DNA of 22,208 nt from Bacteroidota bacterium (GCA_023436425.1 JAEZJD010000047.1:1-22208); one strand, 5' to 3'; positions 7,417 through 15,625 are shown, counted from the stretch's first letter. Notes: generated from the letters alone by a model not told the origin. Translations and numbers: made by a program.

Positions 7417-7848
7417 CTAGTAATTCAAAATATTATTTTCATACGCCACCTCAATTTTTTCAACAGCCAGATTACCATATCTTACTTCATCTTCCTTCGA
7501 CCACTCAACCGCTTTAACTTTTCAAATTTTTTACGTGGTTCCCACCATTCAAAGTTTTCTCTAATAAAACTCGTACGGTTAATGGGAACTTGCTTTTTTA
7601 CCATGGTCGCTATATTCGTTAACAGGCACAAAATGTAAGTAAATGATGTTTGGTCGCACACCTTCTCCCGGAGCTCCCAAAACGTGAAGAATTGGAGGTT
7701 TAATTTCATTTATGAGTTTAGAAAACGGGTTACCTATAAACATTTCCTGATTTGTTTCAAGTATGTTTAGGTCAGAAAATGTTTTTGCTAGTTGAGCATT
7801 AGAGTTCACAACCAGGAAAAGACATATTGAAATAAATGAAGCTTCCAT
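7417..7848 (-). pseudogene. Frameshifted paralog of the neighbouring small exported protein
   Basis: Read from ATG 7848, this begins with a signal-peptide-like segment (MEASFISICLFLVVNSNAQ) and follows the intact paralog at 7907-8335: LETNQE / LESNQE, then the shared GAPGEGVR, then FVP. Near 7600 the frame breaks at an A-run. Another frame gives KKSKFPLTVRV (compare KKGKFPPTLIV), a second gives FEWWEP (compare FEWNRV), and a return to the original frame gives the end, EWSKED..RYGNLAV..YENNIL (compare EWTKDD..KYGHLTV..YENETL), with stop at 7417. Total length (432 bases) nearly equals the intact gene (429). At least three frame changes are needed, so it is a pseudogene unless the sequence has errors in short runs. 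Confidence 0.8.
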
Positions 7849-7906
7849 AATCAGTGCGAAGAATTTCGCGCAAGGGCCAGTGGGAGGAAAGATTGGCTTT
7901 TATGCT

Positions 7907-8335
7907 CTATTCTAAAGTTTCATTTTCATAAAGCACTGCAATTTTGTAAACAGTAAGGTGACCATATTTAGATGCATCGTCTTTTGTCCATTCGTTGCGC
8001 TTATATCTTTGGAGATGTACTCTATTCCATTCAAAATCCCCTGTCACATATACTATAAGAGTAGGAGGAAATTTTCCCTTTTTTCGGTATTTTTCACGCT
8101 CAGTAAATGGAACAAATGAGAAAATAAACGCACTTCGGCGAACACCTTCACCCGGAGCACCAATGACATATTTGATTGGAAACTTTACATTGCTTAAAAA
8201 ATAAGCTAAAGGTTTGCCAACATATTTTTCCTGGTTACTTTCGAGTGCTTTAAGTTCGTCCGATATTTTGACTATTTGTTGTGCTCTGCACGAGGCTCCA
8301 GCAAAAAAGAGTAAAAATAAAAACAGAGTTTTCAT
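7907..8335 (-). CDS. Small exported protein of unknown family
   Basis: A 142-residue protein I do not recognise. The N-terminus MKTLFLFLLFFAGASC is a signal sequence; GASC could be a lipobox (Cys16), or cleavage could follow at RAQ. The mature part contains LESNQEKYVGKPL, then VIGAPGEGVRR, a basic patch KYRKKGKFPP, GDFEWNRV and a C-terminal KYGHLTVYKIAVLYENE. Its start lies only 9 bases after the stop of the decayed JAMM-like lipoprotein gene, so the two were probably one transcript. A broken paralog follows 58 bases downstream. Position as the small gene right after a lipoprotein with a variable enzymatic tip would suit an immunity or accessory role, but this is inference only. Confidence 0.7.
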   Translation of the reverse strand: MKTLFLFLLFFAGASCRAQQIVKISDELKALESNQEKYVGKPLAYFLSNVKFPIKYVIGAPGEGVRRSAFIFSFVPFTEREKYRKKGKFPPTLIVYVTGDFEWNRVHLQRYKRNEWTKDDASKYGHLTVYKIAVLYENETLE

Positions 8336-8344
8336 ATATAGAAT

Positions 8345-9875
8345 TTAGTTACAATTATTTTGAACATAAGTGATTTCTCCATACGCACTGGTGGTTTCTA
8401 CTGTGTTCTGTTTTCTGAATATTCCATCCGTTCCTTGTTTCAATAACGCAATACCCCCATAATACTTGTCCAGAACATACGCCATTGCCATACCGTCAGC
8501 TGTTAAATTATCGTACCCTCCAATATTCTTTGCTCTATCCTTCACTTCATTGTACTCATTAAACAGGTTATTGGGAAACATAGGTCCATACGTCGGATCA
8601 TTTACAGGCGGAAAGAAACTTTTGAAAGTAGCTGCCTGACCCTGATCATAAACGACCAGCGCATACACAGCCCCACTTGCTGTTACTATTATTCTTGTAT
8701 TGTAGCTGCTGTTGGTGCTGTTCCTCTCAAGCAGGCTATATAAATCTCCTTCTGAGGGTGCCGTGTTATTTGGATGGTTATGTAGATCGGCAAAAGCACC
8801 AGATACGCTAGGAATAGTACCGTCATGCGACCCACCGGAACTCATAGTGGAAGTAATAATATTACCGTATGCATCTTTTCCAAACCCGATTCCGTGCTCT
8901 TTACCATCATTGAAGGCCGCAGTTTGAATGTCTGTCTTCGCAGTTGAATATGCACCTGTTTTAGAAACATCAGTTGCAGCCTCTGATAGCTTTTTAGCTT
9001 TAGCACACGGATCTTCGCACGAAGAGAAGTCCGGTGGTACCGCCGACACAAACACCACAATCTCCTATATAAGCACTACCACCTACAACGCCAGCACAAT
9101 CTGTTTGCTGGGTGTATCCGCCGCCTCCGCCCCCACCCGAACCATTGTTGGAGCAGTAAGTGGTAAACACTGTCCCAACGTATTCCCATTCTGTGCAGTA
9201 AGTATTTCCTGTATTATAATAATATCTGCACTCTCTTTCTTCTACATCATAGGATACTACCATGCACTGTGTGCTTGTTCCATAATCGGCCATGTTGCAC
9301 GTTTGGCAGACGCGTTCTAAGGTCTTAGTGCTTTTCCTAATTACTTTACCTTCCTCAAATTGCCATCCCAACAAGAATGTTCCGTGCAAATCGGTATAAG
9401 TGACATACCCATTAAAGTTCACAGGTGGCTTCCTATAAGAAAAGTCAGCCTTATCGGTGCCTTGTGAGTTTATGTGCATGAGCACTGATAACTTACTGTT
9501 ATTTTGCTTATTCTGCAGCACCAGTAATTTAGTAGTAGTGTTGGCTGAACAGCTGGAGGCAGGATCATTTATTGTAAATGCAAAATCCTGCATAGCTAAT
9601 GGCACTTCAACTATATAATAAGTATCATCCTGAGTGGAAATTGCAAGGTTCCACAAAGGCTGTATCGTTTTTATCTTAAGTTGTTTATTACCAGAAGTTG
9701 TTTTCGCAGCTAAATGTCTGTTGTTTATAGTGCGGGCAGCTTCGTACCAGTTTCTTGCTTTATCAATAGTAAAAGAATTTTCCGCATCCGGAACTTTTCT
9801 ATCTTCCTTTTTACAACTATGGAGGAATACAAATAAAACACAGATGCAAGTTGCTACAAATGCAATTTATCTCAT
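8345..9875 (-). pseudogene. Decayed lipoprotein gene with JAMM/MPN-like C-terminal domain
   Basis: A single ancestral gene read in two frames. The upstream frame begins ATG AGA TAA (9873-9875 onward): codon 3 is a stop, and with Lys there it would continue as a lipoprotein signal ending FLHSC with KKED after it. The frame then runs through RNWYEAARTI, TYYIVEVPLA, a Cys-rich part, a run of seven glycines and DCAG...GDCGVCVGG. Around 9030-9050 it shifts into the second frame: FSSCEDPCAKAKKLSEAATD, then a domain with DLHNHPNNTAPSEGDLYSL. That HxH-x6-SxxD motif resembles the zinc site of JAMM/MPN peptidases, whose usual spacing is x7. The stop is at 8345. A nonsense codon plus a frameshift suggest loss of function; sequencing error is the alternative. 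Confidence 0.75.
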
Positions 9876-9959
9876 GGGCAGTTTTGTTGGTATGAACTGA
9901 AGATAAGCTTTTTATATTGGTCGGCCTTCTTCCTTCTTTTATCATAGCTTTTTCGTCTT

Positions 9960-10082
9960 CGTTGTAGTTCCGCTTAGCCCTGTGTTGTGCTGCACCAACC
10001 AATTTCGGTAGAGTCATCCATCTCTGTTGTTGGTGATCGTGGCTACTCTTCGTTGCACAAACACCAATAACAGCACTCAAAA
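9960..10082. repeat. Island-flanking direct repeat, copy 2
   Basis: Second copy of the 7249-7370 block, same orientation and length. The right-hand hairpin is kept with one mismatch: TTGTTGGTG (10027-10035) and CACCAATAA (10062-10070). The left-hand one has drifted: CACCAAC (9993-9999) remains but its partner reads GTTGTAG. It abuts the 15-base dnaJ-end look-alike at 10083 with no gap. The rest of the space between the decayed lipoprotein gene and this repeat (9876-9959) shows nothing. Confidence 0.7.
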
Positions 10083-10097
10083 GAAATGTTTTCGTAA
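10083..10097 (+). repeat. Short copy of the dnaJ 3' end
   Basis: GAAATGTTTTCGTAA matches the last 15 bases of dnaJ, GAGATGTTTTCGTAA (7143-7157), at 14 of 15 positions including the stop codon. It lies 41 bases before the VWA gene end, as the real dnaJ end lies 28 bases before the VWA remnant. Fifteen bases alone could match by chance; the shared order is what supports it. Confidence 0.45.
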
Positions 10098-10138
10098 TGA
10101 AGACTGAAACAGTTCTTATTGATTTTTATTTACGAATT

Positions 10139-11875
10139 TTATTCATCTTTTTTCCTTTTCTTACTGTAAATCTTTTTGCCCTGTTCGATTAGTTTTAAAA
10201 ACTCCTGTTGTGAATAGGTGGAATCAGCAGAAGCTTTTGCCAAATCGGCAACATCATTCCATGAGGTTTTTACAAATTTTGATTTCCGTAGCAGCGAACC
10301 AAACATCATCACCGCCGTGGCAAATTTGTGGCAGGCAGTCAACTGTTTAAACGGGGTAAAACTGAGGACAGGCGTCTCATCTATCACCATTTTATCTCCG
10401 GTTTTTGGATCTTTATACTGCAGCAAAAAATCGACGGGCTTTTGCTCGATTGTGCCCACACCCATAGGAATTATTTCAAAGGCAAGTATGGTGGAAAATG
10501 CAGAACCAACTTCGCCACCTTCCACGACAGACGCAGAATCTCTCACCGCACCAACCTTGTTATCAAACCCAATCAAACGGTATTCTTTTACATACTGCGG
10601 ATGAAACCTAACTGTCAGCGACGCATCGTCTGCAATGGTGTACAAGGTTTGTGTAAACTCCTGGAGTAACACCTTTTCGGCTTCTGCATAACTATCTATG
10701 TACGAAAAATTTCCGTTGCCGCGCTGCGCCAATGCCTGAATTTTTGAGTCTTTATAATTACCCATGCCGATGCCAAGGCACGTCAGGTAAATACCCGATG
10801 CTTTTTCTCTCGTGATCAGTTCATCCAGATCCGTTTCCGTTTTCAATCCGACGTTAAAATCACCGTCGGTGGCCAACACAACCCGATTATTTCCGTTTGG
10901 TATAAAATGATCTTTCGCCAACCGGTAAGCAGTTTTAATTCCGGATTCCCCCGGTGTGGAACCTCCTGCCTGCAAGCTGTCTATGGCACGAAAAATCGTC
11001 TGCTTTTCGTCTCCACCTGTTATCGGCAACGCAATGCCTACCGAGCCGCCATACACTACAATAGTGATCGAATCTTGGGAACGCAGGTTATTCACCAACG
11101 ATTTGAATCCTGACTTTAGCACAGGCAACCGGTTAGGCATATCCATCGAGCCGGAAACGTCAACCAAAAACACCAGGTGCGTTGCTGGTAATGAATCGAG
11201 TTTAATCTTCTTTCCATGAATATGCGTAAACAACAGATTACTGTTTTTGTTCCATGGGCAGGAGGTAAGAATACTATTTATGTCAAACGTTTTGTCGCCG
11301 GGTGGCTCCGTGTAACTAAAGTTGAAATAGTTCAACATTTCATCCAGCCTCACTGCATCCGGTGGCACAACAGTGTTTGCGTTTAAGAACCTCCTGATGT
11401 TGCTGTAGGATGCCTTGTCTGTATTGAGCGTGATTGCAGTGACAGGATAATCGGCGGCAGATATGAAGTGATTTTCAATAGTACTGGCATACGTTTCTTC
11501 ACCTGCAAACCATTTCTGCTGAACGTCACGATTTAAATTTTGCGTAGCAGAAGCTAATTTGGCCGTCGTAGATACCATCACAGACGGTTTTTTCTTCAGC
11601 ACTACATCAACAAAGTTCAAGGCCATGACAGAAACCTTTTGCCTTTCATAACCGTCCCGGAAAAAGGTCAGCGTGTCTTCGATCATGTTGCTAAGAATAC
11701 CAAACGTTCCTTGTGATCCGGAAGAATATAGATAGCCCGTACTGTGCAGTAAAATGGAGACGTTCTGCAAAGAGTTTCCCGATTCATCCTTTACCTGGCC
11801 TTTAATGTAATATTGCTGCGCCGCGGTGCAAAGAGAGAATATCAGGCATAGGGTAGTATAAACGGTTTTCTTCAA
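10139..11875 (-). CDS. Secreted von Willebrand factor A-domain protein, YfbK-like
   Basis: A 578-residue exported protein. Order: signal peptide (MKKTVYTTLCLIFSLCTAAQ); a carboxypeptidase-regulatory-like beta domain (KGQVKDESGNSLQNVSILL, ~24-92); the N-terminal module seen before the VWA domain in YfbK-type proteins, with YSNIRRFLN and PPDAVRLDEMLNYFNF (~157-187); a VWA domain with MIDAS metal motif DVSGSM (239-244) and ATDGDFNVG; then a C-terminal region of DUF3520 type. VWA domains bind protein partners through a divalent metal. The start is TTG at 11875; no in-frame ATG precedes the signal peptide. TATCTTTTGC at 11888-11897 (minus strand) may be a -7 box. It lies 40 bases downstream of hpt. 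Confidence 0.88.
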   Translation of the reverse strand: MKKTVYTTLCLIFSLCTAAQQYYIKGQVKDESGNSLQNVSILLHSTGYLYSSGSQGTFGILSNMIEDTLTFFRDGYERQKVSVMALNFVDVVLKKKPSVMVSTTAKLASATQNLNRDVQQKWFAGEETYASTIENHFISAADYPVTAITLNTDKASYSNIRRFLNANTVVPPDAVRLDEMLNYFNFSYTEPPGDKTFDINSILTSCPWNKNSNLLFTHIHGKKIKLDSLPATHLVFLVDVSGSMDMPNRLPVLKSGFKSLVNNLRSQDSITIVVYGGSVGIALPITGGDEKQTIFRAIDSLQAGGSTPGESGIKTAYRLAKDHFIPNGNNRVVLATDGDFNVGLKTETDLDELITREKASGIYLTCLGIGMGNYKDSKIQALAQRGNGNFSYIDSYAEAEKVLLQEFTQTLYTIADDASLTVRFHPQYVKEYRLIGFDNKVGAVRDSASVVEGGEVGSAFSTILAFEIIPMGVGTIEQKPVDFLLQYKDPKTGDKMVIDETPVLSFTPFKQLTACHKFATAVMMFGSLLRKSKFVKTSWNDVADLAKASADSTYSQQEFLKLIEQGKKIYSKKRKKDE

Positions 11876-11915
11876 AGCATTAGTGCAGCAAAAGATACAA
11901 AAAGCTTTTTTAAGC

Positions 11916-12455
11916 TCATATACCCTCTGCTAACTGGTAAATTTCTTTTAGATTTCTGCCCAGGCCATCGTAATCCAGTCCGTAACCAACCACAAATTTG
12001 TTCGGAATATCGAAGCCGGTATAATCTATTTGCAGCGGGTATTTGGTGGCTTCCGATTTATGAAGCAATGCCGCAATCTTCAACGACTTTGGATGCTGGT
12101 GCTGCAGCTTTGGAAGAAATTCACTCAGGGTTTTGCCGGTATCAACAATATCTTCAACGATAATAATTTCCCGCCCATAAATGTCCTGATCCAAACCAAT
12201 TGCTGTAACCACCTGACCTGTGGATTTCATACCGCGGTAAGATGCAAGTTTTATAAAACAGATTTCGGCATCAATGGTCAGATGTTTAAAAAGATCTGCA
12301 GCAAACATGAAGGCGCCATTCAATATGGCAATAAACAAAGGCGTCCTCCCGGCGTACTCTGAATTGATTGTCGCAGCCAGCTCCTGAACTTTTTCCTGAA
12401 TGGCTTGTTCGGAAAGATAAATGTCAAACGACTTGTCGTGCAGTTTTACAGCCAT
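11916..12455 (-). CDS. hpt: Hypoxanthine phosphoribosyltransferase
   Basis: Purine salvage enzyme that joins hypoxanthine (and guanine) to PRPP to make IMP (and GMP). It has 179 residues, normal for the family. The PRPP-binding motif is IIIVEDIVDTGKTL (97-110) with the acidic pair Glu101-Asp102. Upstream are the LNGAFMFAADL loop (45-55) and a flexible-loop region around KLASYRG (69-75). The C-terminal VGYGLDYDGLGRN carries the family's metal/PRPP contact region. It sits between the glucosaminidase gene (30-base gap upstream) and the VWA gene, in a run of five same-strand genes with short gaps, so it may be co-transcribed with them. Confidence 0.95.
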   Translation of the reverse strand: MAVKLHDKSFDIYLSEQAIQEKVQELAATINSEYAGRTPLFIAILNGAFMFAADLFKHLTIDAEICFIKLASYRGMKSTGQVVTAIGLDQDIYGREIIIVEDIVDTGKTLSEFLPKLQHQHPKSLKIAALLHKSEATKYPLQIDYTGFDIPNKFVVGYGLDYDGLGRNLKEIYQLAEGI

Positions 12456-12485
12456 GCTTGTGCAGTTAAAAGCTGCTAAACTACA

Positions 12486-13463
12486 TCATTTTAAACCTAG
12501 CAACTTTGGTAGGGAAGGAGATTTGGAACCGAGAAACAATTTTTCTCCGGGCTGTGGCTGCATTCCTTCTGTAAGATGGTTATACTCCATCAGGCTCTCT
12601 TTGCGAATGCCTTCGATCTGCGCTATGTCCGCTATCGTTTCACCGGCGGCAACGATGTGATATTCGTTTGCCCCTGACTTTCTTTTCCGTTGTAAAAAAA
12701 TCAGCTGATCATAAGCAGCAGCTTCCTGCGGCTGCAGTTCATTGAATTCAAATAATCGTGAAAGCGAAATGTTATGTTGTTCTGCCACTTTTAAGTACGG
12801 TGTGCCTTCCTCAACAAAGACAACCTTAGTATCGTTAATGTGAAATACGCCTGCAGGGTGTTTTACAGCGGGCTTTTGCCGGGCATAATCTGCCCGCACG
12901 GTTTCTTTTTTCACACTGGCCCATTCCGCATCATTGCTGCCGCGCTTTTTATTCATGGCAATAAGCGTGTACTCCTGCAGATTATAATCTTCTATAAGCC
13001 TGATCAGAATTTGAGGATACTTTGGATTCGTTGCATACCCTGCCTTTTTCAAACCATACGCCCAACCCTGGTAATCCAGAGGATCAAGATTGAACAGCGA
13101 AGCATAGTACGGCCGGTATTTTAAAAAATCGGAATGGTCTCTGTACGAGTCGGCGGGATCACCATATTTTCTGAAGCATTCACCCTTTGCGTCATCATCG
13201 TGCCGTACCGATTCTCCTTTCCAGTCTGATTTGCACTTTATTCCAAAATGATTGTTGGAAGCACGAACAAGATCACTGGTACCCGCTCCTGTCTCGTGTA
13301 TGCCTTGTGCTAAGGTGATTGATGCAGGCACGCCGGTACGTTGCATTTCTTCAATGGCCAGATCTTTGAAGCGAGTTATGTACTGGCGAATGATTTCACT
13401 TGATTGTGCAAAGGATAAGCTGACTGCAAGTACGCAGAAAAGCAGCATGGTGAGTTTTTTCAT
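12486..13463 (-). CDS. Secreted N-acetylglucosaminidase with two LysM-like repeats
   Basis: Likely peptidoglycan hydrolase of the FlgJ/Mannosyl-glycoprotein endo-beta-N-acetylglucosaminidase (GH73) fold; 325 residues. A signal peptide (MKKLTMLLFCVLAVSLSFAQ) is followed by the catalytic domain with GIHETGAGTS, where Glu57 is the expected catalytic acid, NNHFGIKC (71-78), and AGYATNPKYP (141-150). Two LysM-type repeats that bind glycan follow: ~205-260 (VFHINDTKVVFVEEG...) and ~268-318 (NEYHIVAAGETIADIA...). The protein ends KLLGLK. It would act in the periplasm on cell-wall glycan. It lies 21 bases after the O-methyltransferase stop, within the packed minus-strand run. Confidence 0.9.
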   Translation of the reverse strand: MKKLTMLLFCVLAVSLSFAQSSEIIRQYITRFKDLAIEEMQRTGVPASITLAQGIHETGAGTSDLVRASNNHFGIKCKSDWKGESVRHDDDAKGECFRKYGDPADSYRDHSDFLKYRPYYASLFNLDPLDYQGWAYGLKKAGYATNPKYPQILIRLIEDYNLQEYTLIAMNKKRGSNDAEWASVKKETVRADYARQKPAVKHPAGVFHINDTKVVFVEEGTPYLKVAEQHNISLSRLFEFNELQPQEAAAYDQLIFLQRKRKSGANEYHIVAAGETIADIAQIEGIRKESLMEYNHLTEGMQPQPGEKLFLGSKSPSLPKLLGLK

Positions 13464-13484
13464 TGGATGGCTTACGTTTAGTTG

Positions 13485-14126
13485 TCAATTCAATTTTCTT
13501 ATCAGCATCAGTCCGTCACGAACGGGTAAAAGCACTTGTTCAATGTCGTTCCGGGCAGCAACAAATTCATTAAAAGCCTGAATGGCCTTAGCATTTTTAC
13601 CTCGAATTTCCTGCTCCAACACCTGCCCGTGAAAGAGCACATTATCTGCTAAAATAAAACCATTCGGCTTTACTTTCGGCAATACCAGTTCGAAATAGCG
13701 GATATAGTTCTCTTTATCTGCGTCGATAAAAACCAAATCCCACGTTTCTTCCAGTTCACCGATGATCTGTAACGCATCACCGACGTGCAATATTATTTTT
13801 TTAACAAAAAAAGACTGGTCAAAAAAGGACTTTGCTGTCTTTGCATCATCTTCCCTCACTTCAATGGTGTGTAATCTTCCGTTTTCGGATAAACCTGTTG
13901 CCAAACACAAAGCGCTGTAACCGGTGAAGGTCCCGATTTCCAACACACGTAGGGGCTGCAGCATGCAGCTGATCATCTCCAGAAGCTTCCCCTGCAAATG
14001 TCCGCTGATCATGTGTGCATGCGGGTGATTTTGCTTTGTAAAAAGATGCACTTCGTTGAGCAACTCGTCTTCTGCCGAAGTGTATTTTTCAGCGTAAGCT
14101 TCAGCAAGCGGATTTATAATTTCCAT
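13485..14126 (-). CDS. SAM-dependent O-methyltransferase, class I (COMT-like)
   Basis: A 213-residue cytoplasmic methyltransferase of the O-methyltransferase family 3 (caffeoyl-CoA OMT/catechol OMT type). The SAM motif I is VLEIGTFTGYSAL (61-73). Acidic motif HTIEV (86-90) should bind the SAM ribose. FIDADKENY (133-141) and ILADNVLFHG (158-167) carry the divalent-metal ligands (Asp135, Asp161, Asn162). The natural substrate cannot be inferred. Its ATG overlaps the stop codon of the upstream symporter by one base (TAATG), so translation of the two genes is likely coupled. Confidence 0.92.
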   Translation of the reverse strand: MEIINPLAEAYAEKYTSAEDELLNEVHLFTKQNHPHAHMISGHLQGKLLEMISCMLQPLRVLEIGTFTGYSALCLATGLSENGRLHTIEVREDDAKTAKSFFDQSFFVKKIILHVGDALQIIGELEETWDLVFIDADKENYIRYFELVLPKVKPNGFILADNVLFHGQVLEQEIRGKNAKAIQAFNEFVAARNDIEQVLLPVRDGLMLIRKLN

Positions 14127-15625
14127 TACAATGTGCCCAGGTCTTTATCAATTTCTCCGGTGCCCGGCTTAGAAATAAGCAGCAGTCCAAGGAACACGAG
14201 CAATCCATTAATTATTATCAGCTCAAGTCCTATCTGAAACTTTCCAAACAGATTTGACTGAAAATGATCAAGGAAATAGCAGATGAGCGGAGCAGCAATT
14301 GCAATTACCGGCACATATTTGTCAGCTACATTGCGTTTGGTGAGAATTCCAAATGCAAAAAGCCCTAACAGCGGACCATAGGTATAGCCTGCCACTTTAA
14401 GAATGAGTCCGATCATGCTCGGATTATTGATGGCTTTAAACATCATGACAAAAAGCAGAAATACAAACGCAAACACGAGGTGGACCGTTTTCCTTATTCG
14501 ATTTTTTTGCTTGTCGGACCAGTCTTCCCGTCTTTTTAATCCTAAAATGTCAATGCAAAATGAAGATGTAAGTGCCGTGATGGCGCCATCAGCACTTGGA
14601 AACAGCGCTGAAATCAAAGCAATAATAAATATGATGGAAATGATGGCGGGCACGCCGGTTTCAAGAGCAATAGCCGGAAAAATTCTGTCCGGCTTGGCAG
14701 AAATGCCGTTTGCTGTTCCATACAAATACAACAACCCGCCAAGAAACAAAAACAGCAAAACAACCAGCGCCTGTATAATGCCAAACGTCAGTACATTCTT
14801 CTGCGAATCTTTCAACGTGCGTACGCTGATATTCTTTTGCATCATTTCCTGATCCAACCCTGTCATGGTGATGGTAATAAATGCACCGGCAAGCAACTGC
14901 TTTACAAAAAACAAACTACTGTTTGGATCAGCAACAAACATCCGCGTGAACCCCGAAGTTTTCATCTGATTTAACCCTTCGCCAAAAGAATAACCGAGTG
15001 AGTTTAAAATATAAATAACGCAAATGATGAGCCCCAGCAGCATGCAACTGGTTTGCAGCATATCGGTCCACACAATGGTTTTAACGCCCCCTTCATATGT
15101 GTACAACAGGATCATCAGCAAAATGACCAAAGTTGTAATCCAAAATGGTACGCCGAAGTTGGTAAGGATGGTGTCGTGCAAAATGGCCACCACCAGGTAC
15201 AGCCGTGCTGTAGCACCTAATGTTCTCGACAGAATAAAAAATGATGCACCAGACTTGTAGGAAAAGAAACCCAAACGCTTGCTCAGATAATTGTAAATAG
15301 ACGTCAGGTTCATGCGGTAGTACAATGGCAACAGCACATATGCAATGACCACATAGCCGATCACGTAACCGATTACTATCTGGAAATAAGTAAACCCCTC
15401 AAAACTGCCACCGGCAAAAGGTTTGCCGACAGCTCCCGGCACACTCACGAACGTAACACCACTCAACGACGTGCCTATCATTCCAAACGCAACAACCATC
15501 CAGTTGGAACTTTTGTTACCAATAAAAAACGATTCATTGTTAGCGTTGCGTGACGTGTAGTAAGCGACGATAAGCAGGAGAGCGAAATAACCAATTACGA
15601 ATGAAAACAAGAGAATTGGGGACAT
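14126..15625 (-). CDS. Sodium:solute symporter (SSS family)
   Basis: A 499-residue inner-membrane transporter with about 13 hydrophobic segments, typical of the SSS family (TC 2.A.21), which uses the Na+ gradient to import sugars, amino acids, vitamins or organic acids. Visible hallmarks: GMIGTSLSGVTFVSVPGAVG after the first segment, a TGLDQEMMQKN motif in the middle, and FPSADGAITALTSSFCIDIL further on, where family members have sodium-site residues. The substrate is not identifiable. It is the first gene of a same-strand run ending with the VWA gene and is divergent from the LOG-family gene across 77 bases. Confidence 0.92.
   Translation of the reverse strand: MSPILLFSFVIGYFALLLIVAYYTSRNANNESFFIGNKSSNWMVVAFGMIGTSLSGVTFVSVPGAVGKPFAGGSFEGFTYFQIVIGYVIGYVVIAYVLLPLYYRMNLTSIYNYLSKRLGFFSYKSGASFFILSRTLGATARLYLVVAILHDTILTNFGVPFWITTLVILLMILLYTYEGGVKTIVWTDMLQTSCMLLGLIICVIYILNSLGYSFGEGLNQMKTSGFTRMFVADPNSSLFFVKQLLAGAFITITMTGLDQEMMQKNISVRTLKDSQKNVLTFGIIQALVVLLFLFLGGLLYLYGTANGISAKPDRIFPAIALETGVPAIISIIFIIALISALFPSADGAITALTSSFCIDILGLKRREDWSDKQKNRIRKTVHLVFAFVFLLFVMMFKAINNPSMIGLILKVAGYTYGPLLGLFAFGILTKRNVADKYVPVIAIAAPLICYFLDHFQSNLFGKFQIGLELIIINGLLVFLGLLLISKPGTGEIDKDLGTL

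Noticed and set aside
7272..7517. Open frame of 81 codons on the plus strand
   Set aside because: It overlaps hairpin repeat copy 1 and, antisense, the end of the frameshifted paralog, and its translation shows no domain, signal or sensible composition.
9817..10080. Open frame of 87 codons on the minus strand
   Set aside because: It lies across repeat copy 2 and the start region of the decayed lipoprotein gene; the translation is low in structure and has no match I recognise.
7249..10082. Repeats as integron attC sites
   Set aside because: The GTTGGTG/CACCAAC arms do not fit the GTTRRRY/RYYYAAC core sites and no integron integrase is present.
11898..11915. AAAAAGCTTTTT palindrome between hpt and the VWA gene as a terminator
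   Set aside because: The stem is almost all A-T with a GC centre and no stable GC stem; it is more likely part of an A/T-rich promoter region.
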